Positions 48,284 to 57,782 of a DNA stretch of 64,000 nucleotides are shown here, in pieces (within the stretch, counting starts at the first letter, position 1; each line of letters starts with the position of its first letter). The notes under the pieces were generated by a model. That model worked only from the letters and a program-made list of their open reading frames with translations, had not been told where the DNA came from and did not search any database. Source of the stretch: DAOUKH01 sp965219875 (lineage in GTDB: Bacteria > Chloroflexota > Dehalococcoidia > SHYB01); the NCBI GenBank assembly GCA_965219875.1, contig CBDCOW010000003.1, forward strand, positions 1,054,001 through 1,118,000, given 5' to 3'. The translations under genes and the position numbers were made by a program.

Positions 48284-49423
48284 TTAGCCGTCGCCGTACC
48301 GCTTGAAGACGTTGGGGAGCATCCGCTCTTGGCCGCGTCCGTCGGGCGTCACCAGTCCCAGAATGACCCCGAGCAGGCGGTCGAGATAGACACCCATTCC
48401 GACGAGCGGTGCGCCTGAGGGCCAGCGGCGAAGCTCCTCGACGAACCGGCGGTCGGGCTCGGGGAGCACGTCGTACCCTTGTCGTCGCAGGTGCTCGATG
48501 TGCCGGAAGCGGACCGCCTGCGCGTCGGCGTCCATGAGCTCGCGCTGCGCCAACGCCACCCGCAGACCGCCCACGTAAAGCTCCCACTTGTCGCAGTGCA
48601 CTCCGTCGGACGACTGCGCCAGGGGGCTGGACTCAAGCGGCAAGGAGTGAACGACGGTCGGCTCGACGAGGGAAGGGGCAACGCCCTCGCGGAAGGCTCG
48701 TTCGAGAAACTCGAACCAGTAACCCTGAGGTCCCCGGCGAAGATAGGGGGAGAGGTCGGCGGCGGATCGGAGCAGTCCCTCGGAGGCGGCGACGAGCGCG
48801 GAGTCGGCGGCGCGCACCTCGATAGCCTCGGCCTGCGCCTCGGCGTCGGCGCCGTTGCTCCGCGGCGCGGACTTCGCCAGCAGCCCTTCGAGATCGAAGT
48901 CCGCGTCCAAGGCGCGGAGGGCATCGCCGAACCCCAACCGTTTCCAATCGCCCGTCACGGCGGGAACGTCGTCGATCGCGCCCGCCGTGCGCAGCGCCTG
49001 GACGCCCGCGGCGATCACCTCGCGCAGCAGCCCCGCGAACGCGTCGTGGTCATCATCGACTGCGTAAACTTCGAGCAGGGTAAACTCCGGCCTGTCGAAG
49101 CTATCCGCCGGCGCCGCCTCGTCGAAGTCGTCGCGAAGGCAGAGCGCCACCTCGAACAGCTTGCCCGCCTCCTCCGGCCCCCAGTCGATAATCAGGCGTT
49201 TGAGATAGAGCTCGGGCGCGGCACGGAACCAGAGCCGCTCCCCTAGCGAGGCCGAATACGTGCTGAACCCGACGGCCTTCTCGAATCCGGCCAGCCGCGT
49301 ATGCAGCAGCGGTGTCTGGACTTCGCCGTAGCCGCGCTCTTCCAGAACACCGCGTAGCGCCTTCACGAAGGCCACACGCCCGCGGACCATGGTGGGGTCG
49401 GCCTGCGTCACGACGCCTCCCAT
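48284..49423 (-). CDS. LysRS catalytic-domain paralogue without the anticodon domain (EpmA/PoxA-like)
   Basis: A 379-residue class II synthetase catalytic domain starting directly at RVAFVKALRGVLEERGYGEVQTPLL, with no OB-fold domain. Motif 2 reads FEVALCLRDDF...FDRPEFTLLEVY and motif 3 GMGVYLDRLLGVILG, so ATP binding is likely kept. The amino-acid site differs from LysS: the N-x-F-x-E-L element is ALAQREL here, which loses the Asn and Phe. EpmA, which lysylates EF-P, also lacks the OB domain, but it keeps that element. A changed substrate is therefore likely. It overlaps hom by 16 bp and precedes lysS by 7 bp. Confidence 0.8.
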   Translation of the reverse strand: MGGVVTQADPTMVRGRVAFVKALRGVLEERGYGEVQTPLLHTRLAGFEKAVGFSTYSASLGERLWFRAAPELYLKRLIIDWGPEEAGKLFEVALCLRDDFDEAAPADSFDRPEFTLLEVYAVDDDHDAFAGLLREVIAAGVQALRTAGAIDDVPAVTGDWKRLGFGDALRALDADFDLEGLLAKSAPRSNGADAEAQAEAIEVRAADSALVAASEGLLRSAADLSPYLRRGPQGYWFEFLERAFREGVAPSLVEPTVVHSLPLESSPLAQSSDGVHCDKWELYVGGLRVALAQRELMDADAQAVRFRHIEHLRRQGYDVLPEPDRRFVEELRRWPSGAPLVGMGVYLDRLLGVILGLVTPDGRGQERMLPNVFKRYGDG

Positions 49424-50979
49424 CGGGTCCCTTCGATGATGGGAAGATACAGCACGTCGAGCGAGACGTCCGCGGCCTCCGACCGGCTCAGCGCCGCTCG
49501 GACCGCATCTTCGACTGCCCGCATCGGCCGCGGCGGCGTGCGGAAGTAGACGTACGGCGCACGCGCGCCGCCGATGTCCTCGATCTCGACATCGAGTCCG
49601 GCGCTCCGCAGCGACGCGGCGAGTCCGTCGGCGTCCGTTCCGCCGCCGAGGATAAAGCGCAGCAGGAAGCGCGTCCGCAGCCCGTCGGCGCGCAGCAGTG
49701 CCGGCGTGCCATCGAAAGCCTGCGGCTCGCGGAAGGCGTCGGCGCCGTACATGTAGCGCGGAGGCGAGTCGGCGGCGCGCTTGCCCGAGGCGAGCTGGCG
49801 CGCGCAGAAGAGCACGTCGGCCATGACGGACGACGCGGTCTCCGGGCCGCCGGCCCCCGGGCCGCGCAGGGCCACCGTGAACGGCCTCCCGGCGCCTCCG
49901 CCGGGGGACTCGACCTCAAGCAGGCAGCCGTTCTCGGCACCGCCTACGCCGCCGAGCGGATGGTCTTCAGGCACCGCGGCGGGCTGGGCCCAAGCGACGA
50001 CCCGGTCGCCGTCGCGCTGAGCGCCGGCGAGCATCTTGGGGACAAGGCCGAGAGCGGCGAGCACGTCGAGGTCCTGGGGGGTGAAGACCGGACGCGTTCC
50101 AAGGTGGTCGTCATCGCCGCAGATCTCGGGACAGGGCGTTTCCTCGCCGGGGCAATCGTGGAAATCGACACGGTCGGCCGCGTCCACGCGCACGGGCCCG
50201 CGGCGGGCGATGCCCCGCATATACACGTCTTGGGGGCGCAGGCGGACGCCGAAGCCAAGGCCGGCGAGGATCATCATCTTGCTGCGCGCGTCCTCGCCGA
50301 GCACGTCGGCGCCCGGGTCGGATTCGGCCAGGCCGCCGTGAATCGCGGCGCAGACGGCCCGCTGATAAGAGCCGCCCGCGATCATGCGCGATAGGATGAA
50401 ATTAGTGGTGCCGTTGAGGATGGCCAGCATCGCCTGCACGCGGCCACCGATGGCCCCTGCGATGGTCTGGACGACAGGCATCCCGCCACCCACCGCGGCC
50501 TCGTAAGCAAGGATCACGCCCCGCGACCGCGCCAGCAGCACCAGATCATGGCCCGAGCGAGCGATGACAGCCTTGTTCGCCGTCACCACGCACTTCCCGT
50601 TCCACAGGGCCTCTTCGATGATCGCCTCGGCCACGGGCGACCCCGTCAACTCCACGACGATATCGACCGCAGGGTCATGAACGACGCTGCGCCACGCCGG
50701 TTCGGGGGCCGTCGCGGCATCGTGAAAGAAGCGCGCGCCGCCGCCATTCGAGGTGACGGCGTCGCGGATACGGTCTTCGCCGGCCGCCTTGGGATTAGCC
50801 AGCGACCGGCGCGCCGCCGACCACAGCCGCACCCCAACCTGCGAAGACGCCCCGAGGTCCCCCCCGGGCAACGTAAGCCCCACGGGCCCATCGGCAAAGT
50901 AGTCGAGGACGCCCGTACCGACGACGCCGACGCCAATGAGTCCAACGTTGATCGAGGAGCAGGCGTCTCGGGTTCGCAT
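49408..50979 (-). CDS. hom: Homoserine dehydrogenase
   Basis: A 523-residue homoserine dehydrogenase: INVGLIGVGVVGTGVLDYF (NAD(P) site), VVELTGSPVAEAIIEEAL, KCVVTANKAVIA, YEAAVGGGMPVVQTI (catalytic region) and ILNGTTNFILSRMI, GLAESDPGADVLGEDARSKMMILAGL with the catalytic Lys. The part beyond about residue 350 is longer and more divergent than in typical hom, ending in an ACT-like tail. It reduces aspartate semialdehyde to homoserine for threonine and methionine. It is the first gene of the minus-strand operon hom, LysRS-like, lysS, ACT. Confidence 0.93.
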   Translation of the reverse strand: MRTRDACSSINVGLIGVGVVGTGVLDYFADGPVGLTLPGGDLGASSQVGVRLWSAARRSLANPKAAGEDRIRDAVTSNGGGARFFHDAATAPEPAWRSVVHDPAVDIVVELTGSPVAEAIIEEALWNGKCVVTANKAVIARSGHDLVLLARSRGVILAYEAAVGGGMPVVQTIAGAIGGRVQAMLAILNGTTNFILSRMIAGGSYQRAVCAAIHGGLAESDPGADVLGEDARSKMMILAGLGFGVRLRPQDVYMRGIARRGPVRVDAADRVDFHDCPGEETPCPEICGDDDHLGTRPVFTPQDLDVLAALGLVPKMLAGAQRDGDRVVAWAQPAAVPEDHPLGGVGGAENGCLLEVESPGGGAGRPFTVALRGPGAGGPETASSVMADVLFCARQLASGKRAADSPPRYMYGADAFREPQAFDGTPALLRADGLRTRFLLRFILGGGTDADGLAASLRSAGLDVEIEDIGGARAPYVYFRTPPRPMRAVEDAVRAALSRSEAADVSLDVLYLPIIEGTRWEAS

Positions 50980-51107
50980 GCGTACGGGGCCGCGTCCAAT
51001 AAGGACGCCGGAGGTCTTCCTCGGGAACCGGGTCTTTCAGGAAACAATTGTAACCCGTTGCCGAAACGAGCGCCAACGAACGCCCCGCAGGACCCTCCGC
51101 AAACCTC

Positions 51108-51215
51108 CCTCCCGTAGGGGCGCCCCTTGTGGGCGCCCTCCGGCCTCTCCCACTCCGCAGCACACCGCGAGAGGGCACGCGCTGCCAGGCCCGCGGGCGC
51201 CCACAGGGCGACCCC
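51108..51215. repeat. Decayed palindromic repeat (element D relative)
   Basis: GTAGGGGCGCCCC with TGTGGGCGCCC, then GAGAGGGCACGCGCTGCC and GGGCGCCCACAGGGCGACCCC, resembles the D elements at 22.0, 26.1 and 32.0 kb. It lies in the gap upstream of hom. Confidence 0.5.
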
Positions 51216-51245
51216 CCAACACCCAATTTTGCGGGCCGATGATAC

Positions 51246-51275
51246 TTGACAGGCCTTGTCAAGGGGGTTTATCGT
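51246..51275 (+). promoter_or_regulatory. Promoter-like element (TTGACA-18-TATCGT) within an inverted repeat
   Basis: A consensus -35 TTGACA (51246-51251) lies inside the inverted repeat CTTGACA-N5-TGTCAAG (51245-51263). TATCGT 18 bp downstream is a fair -10. It points rightward into the tandem array, which has no evident protein gene. Confidence 0.45.
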
Positions 51276-51276
51276 T

Positions 51277-51301
51277 ACTGTACGAACATATGTACTGTAC
51301 G
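51277..51301 (+). promoter_or_regulatory. SOS-box-like and direct-repeat operator candidate
   Basis: GAACATATGTAC (51284-51295) differs by one base from the Gram-positive-type LexA half-site arrangement GAAC-N4-GTTC with ATAT centre. The direct repeat ACTGTACG occurs at 51277 and 51294. It sits just downstream of the promoter-like element. Confidence 0.3.
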
Positions 51302-51330
51302 CCGCGCTGCGACGGGCAACCTATGTTCCG

Positions 51331-51612
51331 CGCCTCCCTGCGAGGGGAGTGTGCACCCGCGCCGGACCGCCCGACAGAGCGTGTGCCGGCGCCGCGCCTC
51401 TCCGCGAGGGGAGTGTGCACTTGCGCCGGACCACCCGACAGAGCGTGTGCCGGCGCGCGCCTCCCTGCGAGGGGAGTGTGCACCCGCGCCGGACCGCCCG
51501 ACAGAGCGTGTGCCGGCGCCGCGCCTCTCCGCGAGGGGAGTGTGCACTTGCGCCGGACCACCCGACAGAGCGTGTGCCGGCGCGCGCCTCTCCGCAAGGG
51601 GAGTGTGCGACC
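51331..51612 (+). repeat. Tandem array of 63-64 bp hairpin units (five copies)
   Basis: Five copies start near 51331, 51395, 51458, 51522 and 51585, alternating 64 and 63 bp with two slightly different variants, so the higher-order period is 127 bp. Each unit has a small hairpin (CTCCC-loop-GGGGAG, or the compensated CTCTCC-GCGA-GGGGAG) and, in four copies, a larger one (GCGCCGG...CCGGCGC). Unit length is not a multiple of three, so the open frames across it are accidental. There are no unique spacers, so it is not a CRISPR array. It may be a structured non-coding RNA or a minisatellite. Confidence 0.8.
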
Positions 51613-51646
51613 GCGCCGCATGCGCCCCGAAGGGGGCATGCGGCGC
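51613..51646 (+). other. Strong hairpin capping the tandem array
   Basis: GCGCCGCATG at 51613-51622 pairs perfectly with CATGCGGCGC at 51637-51646, with an inner CCCC/GGGG stem and GAA loop. It lacks a T-run but could end a transcript of the array or act as its 3' fold. Confidence 0.6.
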
Positions 51647-51723
51647 ACGCGTACAAGGGCGCAGTGCGCCCAAAACGGACCACGGGAATGCGGTGGAGAA
51701 CGCCGGGAAGGGGGAGCTCGCGC

Positions 51724-52014
51724 CTACTGCTTCGGCTGGCGGGACGCCGTCTTGTGGAGCATGTCGTAGATGATCCAGCCTTCTTTGCCGCGCCGGTAGG
51801 AGATGCGGGCGCGCTGGGGGATCGAACCGTACATGTCCAACTGCTCCTCGACGACCCTGATCGCGCAGGGCGAGGTGATGATATCCAACACCTCTGCGCC
51901 CTCAATGGCGCTCTTGGGCGAGTCCCAAACCCGCACTTCGCCGTTCCACTTGGCCAGCAACGCTTTGGTCACTCTGGCGGGGTGGGGCGGATCGATCACG
52001 CGGGTCTTGAACAT
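51724..52014 (-). CDS. Small hypothetical protein downstream of infB
   Basis: A 96-residue soluble protein, 29 bp after infB on the same strand. It has TRVIDPPHPARVTKALLAKWNGEVRVWDSP, then EVLDIITSPCAIRVVEEQLDMYG and RARISYRRGKEGWIIYDMLHK (all short pieces of a mixed alpha/beta fold). I do not recognise a family. ATG 52014 is the first start in front of the compact part. Its 3' end lies 112 bp from the tandem array. Confidence 0.6.
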   Translation of the reverse strand: MFKTRVIDPPHPARVTKALLAKWNGEVRVWDSPKSAIEGAEVLDIITSPCAIRVVEEQLDMYGSIPQRARISYRRGKEGWIIYDMLHKTASRQPKQ

Positions 52015-52043
52015 CGCGGGTGGGTCTCCAGCGGATCCGGCAT

Positions 52044-53888
52044 CTAGACGGCGGCCGTGCGCTCCTGGTGGTAGAACTCGATGACGTCGCCCTCTTGGAA
52101 GCTGGTCATGCCTTCCACCGAGACGCCGCACTCGAGGCCGGAGGCGACCTCGCGGGCGTCGTCCTTGAAGCGCCGCAACGTCTGCACCGGCGCTTCGACA
52201 ACGAGTTGCCCACCGCGGTTCACGCGGCACATGGCGTTCCTGAGCGCCTTACCGTCCATAACGTAGCAGCCCGCCACGCGGGCGCGCCGCCCGATGACGA
52301 AGACCTGCCGTACCTCGGCGTGGCCGTCGACCACCTCGCGAATGATGGGTTCGAGGATGCCTTCGAGCGCCTTGCGGACATCGTCGATGACTTCGTAGAT
52401 GATGGTGTAGAGGCCGATCTGGACGCCGGACTCGTCGGCTGCGGTACGCGCCCCGGGCTCGACCCGGGTGTTGAAGCCGACGATCATCGCCCGCGAGGCA
52501 GCAGCGAGGAGGACGTCGCTCTCGTTGATCGACCCCGCCGCCGCGTGGAGAATGCGAATCTTGGTCTGGTCGTGGGAGAGGCGGTCGAGGCTGCTGCGCA
52601 ATGCCTCGACGGATCCCTGCACGTCGGTCTTGATGATGATGGGTAGTTCCCGGACCTGCGTGTCGCCTTCGGCGTAGATATCCTCAGTGATCGAACCTTT
52701 CGACGTGAAATCGGCGCCGGCGTTGGCGCGGCGTTGCTCCGCCGCCTCCTTGGCCGCCTTGTCCGACGCGAAGGCTTCGAATAGGTCGCCGGCCTGGGCC
52801 AGCTCTCCAAGGCCGAGCACCTCGACCGGCTTCGACGGCGGTGCCTCGTCGATCCGCTCGCCGCGGTCGTCTACCAGCGCCCTGACCCTGCCCGTGACAT
52901 GGCCTGCGAGTATCGGATCGCCGACGCGGAGGACGCCGTTCTGGACAAGCACCGTCGCGACTGGGCCACGGGCACGGTCGACGTGCGCCTCGATCACGAC
53001 GCCTTGCGCGAGGCGGCTTGGGTTGGCCTTCAACTCCTGCAAATCGGCGACGAGAAGGATGTTCTCCAGCAGGTCGGGAATTCCGTCGCCGGTCTTGCCG
53101 GACACGGGGACGGCAACGGTCTCGCCGCCGTACTCCTCGATCACGATTTCGCGCTGCATGAGCTGCGTCTTCGGACGGTCGAGGTTGGCGGTAGGCAGGT
53201 CGGTCTTGGTGATCGCGACGACGATCGGCACGCCGGCAGCCTTAGCGTGGTCGATGGCCTCGATAGTCTGGGGCATCACGCCGTCATCCGCCGCGATGAT
53301 AAGCACGGCGATGTCCGTGACCTGCGCGCCCCGGGCGCGCATGGCGGTAAACGCTTCATGGCCCGGGGTGTCGAGAAAGGTGATCAACCGCCCATTGACC
53401 TCGACCTGATAGGCGCCGATGTGCTGCGTGATGCCTCCGGCCTCGCCGCCGGCGACGTCCGCCTTGCGGATCGCGTCGAGCAACGTCGTCTTGCCATGGT
53501 CGACGTGGCCAAGGATCGTGACCACCGGCGGGCGCTCCTCAAGGTCTTCGTCTTCCTCGTCGAGGACCACGTGAGCGGAGAGGTCTTCGGCGGTGGGTTC
53601 GGGCGCGCGTGCGGGCTGATAGCCGAAGTCGGACACGACGAGGGCGGCCGTCTCATAGTCGATGACCTGCGTGAGATTGGCCATGACGCCGTTGCGGATC
53701 AGCTGCTTGACGACGTCGATTTCGGAGAGGTTCAGCCGGTTGACGAGATCCTGCACGAGGACCTGCTCCGGGAGATCGACCTCCGACCCCGGAGGAAGCC
53801 CGACGCGCTCCTGAACGGCTACCGAAGGGGAGCGCTTGCGCTTGGGCCGGCGGTAAGGACGGTTCGGCCTGCGGCGGCGGGGGCTCAT
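52044..53888 (-). CDS. infB: Translation initiation factor IF-2
   Basis: A 614-residue IF-2 of the short type. A basic N-terminus SPRRRRPNRPYRRPKRKRS precedes the IF2_N domain (VDLPEQVLVQDLVNRLNLSEIDVVKQLIRNGVMANL in pieces). The GTPase domain has VTILGHVDHGKTTLLDAIR (G1), GITQHIGAY, FLDTPGHEAFTAMRARG (G3) and VVAITKTDLP (G4; TKTD in place of NKID). The C-terminal domains follow through LECGVSVEGMTSFQEGDVIEFY. It places initiator tRNA on the ribosome. ATGA overlap with ylxR. Confidence 0.96.
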   Translation of the reverse strand: MSPRRRRPNRPYRRPKRKRSPSVAVQERVGLPPGSEVDLPEQVLVQDLVNRLNLSEIDVVKQLIRNGVMANLTQVIDYETAALVVSDFGYQPARAPEPTAEDLSAHVVLDEEDEDLEERPPVVTILGHVDHGKTTLLDAIRKADVAGGEAGGITQHIGAYQVEVNGRLITFLDTPGHEAFTAMRARGAQVTDIAVLIIAADDGVMPQTIEAIDHAKAAGVPIVVAITKTDLPTANLDRPKTQLMQREIVIEEYGGETVAVPVSGKTGDGIPDLLENILLVADLQELKANPSRLAQGVVIEAHVDRARGPVATVLVQNGVLRVGDPILAGHVTGRVRALVDDRGERIDEAPPSKPVEVLGLGELAQAGDLFEAFASDKAAKEAAEQRRANAGADFTSKGSITEDIYAEGDTQVRELPIIIKTDVQGSVEALRSSLDRLSHDQTKIRILHAAAGSINESDVLLAAASRAMIVGFNTRVEPGARTAADESGVQIGLYTIIYEVIDDVRKALEGILEPIIREVVDGHAEVRQVFVIGRRARVAGCYVMDGKALRNAMCRVNRGGQLVVEAPVQTLRRFKDDAREVASGLECGVSVEGMTSFQEGDVIEFYHQERTAAV

Positions 53889-54169
53889 GACAGGGCCTCC
53901 GACGCACCGAGGGCGGCGGTCAGGGCGTCGCGCTGGCTGGAGGAGAACGTGGTCTTCAGAGCGCGCGCGAGGCGGCCTTTCTCCACGCTGAGCCGCCGGC
54001 AAGCGGGTTCAGGGCACACGTAGGCCCCTCGCCCGGAGAGCTTCCCTCCGGAATCGACGACGACATCCCCCGCCGGGGTGCGCACCACGCGGACGAGGTC
54101 GCGCTTGCCGGCGGCGCGGCCGCAGGCGACGCAAGTGCGCGTCGGTATGTGCTTCACTTTCGTAGTCAT
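53885..54169 (-). CDS. ylxR: YlxR-family RNA-binding protein (DUF448)
   Basis: A 94-residue YlxR protein with RTCVACGRAAGKRDLVRVVRT, then GRGAYVCPEPACRRLSVEKGRLARALKTTF (pieces: GRGAYVC, the CxxC-like cysteines). It is part of the conserved nusA-ylxR-infB cluster and overlaps infB by 4 bp. Homologues bind RNA and affect RNase P or transcription. Length and motifs are typical. Confidence 0.93.
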   Translation of the reverse strand: MTTKVKHIPTRTCVACGRAAGKRDLVRVVRTPAGDVVVDSGGKLSGRGAYVCPEPACRRLSVEKGRLARALKTTFSSSQRDALTAALGASEALS

Positions 54170-54318
54170 GCTTCCACGTTTCTCCGCCCGGCTCGTGAGC
54201 GCCCCGCGCTCAGAGTCGAGCAGCGTCGGCTTATATTAGCGATTTCCGTTGTCATTGTCGAAGCGCGGCGGGCCGCCCCCTCCTAGGGGAATGCTCCGAC
54301 GGGCTGTAAGGCCGCGCC

Positions 54319-56007
54319 TTAGGACGGGATCAGCCCCTCCTGGGGCATTGTCCAAGGTATCGAAGTGAGATGGGCATGCTGCTTGGCGCGCGGCAGCGGA
54401 ACGTGTCCGGTAGGAACGTCGATGACTACCGGCGCCTCAAGCTCCAGCGCCTCCGGAAGCAGCGTCGCAAGATCCATGGGATCGTCCGCCCGCATGCCGA
54501 CCGCGCCAAACGACTCGGCGAACTTGACGAGGTCCGGGTTATGGAGGTCGGTCTCATACGTTCCGTCAAAGAACTCGTCGAGGTCGCGGGCGATGTTGCC
54601 GTAGGCATCGTCTCTGAAGACGATGGTCGTAACGTTGATCCCGTACTTCACCGCCGTGGAAAGCTCGGTCGAGTTGAACATGAAGCCGCCGTCGCCGATG
54701 ACGCACACCACGGGGCGGTCGGGTCTCGCCACCTTCGCGCCCAGCGCCGTCGGAAATGAAAAGCCGAGGTTGAACGAATACCCGGAATCCATATAGGTCT
54801 TCGGGTGATTCACCGGGTAGTGGGTGCGGGAGTAGTAGCCGAACTGGGTGACGTCCCAGACAGTGAAGGTCTCCTCCGGGATGCTGTTCTTGATCGTCTC
54901 CAGGATCGCGTATTGCGGCTCCTTGAGCCTGATGTCGTAGTAGGAGATCAGCCGCCGGGCCGCGGTGACCGCTTCGGCGGGCGACGGGCGCTCTCCCGCT
55001 CCCGCCTCGATGAGGAAAGGGAGCAGCGCTTCGATAGTCGCTTTGGCGTCACCATGCAGGGGAATGGTGTTCGCCTGGTTTCTCGTGAGATCAGTGTCGT
55101 CGATGTTGATGTTCACCAAGGTGGACGACTCGCCGGCCGGATTGCCCAGCGAAAAACGCGTGCCGACGCCTATCACGACATCGGCGGATTGCATCACTTC
55201 GAAAAGCTGATTCATTTCGTGCCGCTCCCCCGCGGGGCTGAGACACGACCCGTAACACAGGGGATGGCGGTCCGGTATGGCGCCCTTGCCGCCCCCGGAC
55301 GTGACCACGGGGATGTTCGTGGCTTCGGCCAACTCAACGAGGGCTTGTTCCGCATCCGATTGCGCCACGCCGCCGCCGGCGAATATCAGGGGAAGGCGGG
55401 CCTGTGCGATGACGCGGGCGGCCTCTCGGAGCTGTTCCTGCCTCGGCACGATTCGTGAAATGGGGGCCGGCTTCCGCAGCGCGACGTCGTCCCGCTCCAC
55501 CGCGGCCTCGGGCGGCATCTCGATCATGACCGGTCGAGGGCGTCCGGTGCGCATCTGCCTGAACGCTTCGGACACGGCGGCGGGGATTTCTCGCGGCGAG
55601 AGCACGAGCCCCCCCCACTTGGTCACGGGCCGCATCACGTCCAGTTGGCCGAAGACTTCATGTATGGACCCGAGGTCCTTACCGATGTGGCCCCGAGGGA
55701 TTTGGCCGGCGATGAGAAGGACGGGCGAGGAGCGAGCGTACGCCGTGGCCAGGCCACCGGCGGCGTTGTACACGCCCGTGCCTGGGACGACGAACGCCAC
55801 CCCCGGTTTCCCCGAAGCGCGGGAGTAGCCGTCGGCCATGTGCGCCGCGCCCTGTTCATGGCGGGTCGTGATCAGACGGATGCTCGGCTCGTCCCGTAGC
55901 GCGACGACGGTCCCGGACATATGTATGCCTGGGATCCCGAAGACGACTTCAACGCCCTCGGTCACCAGCGATTTGACTAGGGCCTCGCCCCCGCTCATTT
56001 TGACCAC
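54319..56007 (-). CDS. ThDP-dependent enzyme, acetolactate-synthase-like
   Basis: A 562-residue ThDP enzyme paralogous to ilvB: GGEALVKSLVTEGVEVVFGIPG, catalytic Glu in TTRHEQGAAHMADGYSRASG, FVVPGTGVYNAAGGLATAYA, and the ThDP/Mg site VVCVIGDGGFMFNSTELSTAVKYGINVTT (pieces). Substitutions around the substrate site (for instance GTGVYNAAGG) differ from IlvB and recall decarboxylases or carboligases with other substrates. No regulatory subunit is adjacent. It sits between nusA and ylxR, splitting a cluster that is normally contiguous. The start is GTG 56007 or ATG 55998. Confidence 0.88.
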   Translation of the reverse strand: MVKMSGGEALVKSLVTEGVEVVFGIPGIHMSGTVVALRDEPSIRLITTRHEQGAAHMADGYSRASGKPGVAFVVPGTGVYNAAGGLATAYARSSPVLLIAGQIPRGHIGKDLGSIHEVFGQLDVMRPVTKWGGLVLSPREIPAAVSEAFRQMRTGRPRPVMIEMPPEAAVERDDVALRKPAPISRIVPRQEQLREAARVIAQARLPLIFAGGGVAQSDAEQALVELAEATNIPVVTSGGGKGAIPDRHPLCYGSCLSPAGERHEMNQLFEVMQSADVVIGVGTRFSLGNPAGESSTLVNINIDDTDLTRNQANTIPLHGDAKATIEALLPFLIEAGAGERPSPAEAVTAARRLISYYDIRLKEPQYAILETIKNSIPEETFTVWDVTQFGYYSRTHYPVNHPKTYMDSGYSFNLGFSFPTALGAKVARPDRPVVCVIGDGGFMFNSTELSTAVKYGINVTTIVFRDDAYGNIARDLDEFFDGTYETDLHNPDLVKFAESFGAVGMRADDPMDLATLLPEALELEAPVVIDVPTGHVPLPRAKQHAHLTSIPWTMPQEGLIPS

Positions 56008-56085
56008 GGCCCAACTACTCCATATCCGGCTAGATCAGGGCACACGGTAGCCCACGCGCACGGACTACGGACTAGGGACGGGCGG

Positions 56086-57606
<1,521 letters not shown>

Positions 57607-57666
57607 GCGATCGGCACTCCCCTCTTCCTACTGTCCGCCTCAGCATTCCTGCCTCGCCTGAAGTAA

Positions 57667-57691
57667 GAAAAGTGGGGGGCGCCCACTTTTC
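57667..57691 (-). terminator. Leader terminator-like hairpin upstream of nusA
   Basis: GAAAAGTGGG pairs perfectly with CCCACTTTTC (57667-57676 with 57682-57691, 5-base loop). A-rich and T-rich ends make it terminator-like in both directions. On the minus strand it lies between the nusA promoter and start codon, so it may attenuate nusA transcription, consistent with NusA stimulating its own termination. Confidence 0.6.
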
Positions 57692-57739
57692 ACAAAACCT
57701 CAGCCGGAGACCGGCGCCACCCTATGCGGTGGCGCGACG

Positions 57740-57768
57740 ATTATAGCAACCGGCCTACCGCTTCGCAA
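57740..57768 (-). promoter_or_regulatory. nusA promoter (TTGCGA-17-TATAAT, minus strand)
   Basis: On the minus strand TTGCGA (57768-57763), a 17-bp spacer and TATAAT (57745-57740), preceded by TGC as extended -10, form the best promoter of the window. It starts transcription near 57733, giving a leader of about 125 bases. Confidence 0.7.
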
Positions 57769-57782
57769 GGCGGGACTCGTGA

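Noticed and set aside
51331..51612. CRISPR array
   Set aside because: There are no unique spacers between repeats and no cas genes; whole units are repeated.
51246..52047. Plus-strand and minus-strand repeat proteins across the tandem array
   Set aside because: Unit length alternates 64 and 63 bp, so the frame drifts; the predicted peptides are Arg/Cys/Gly-rich with no domain.
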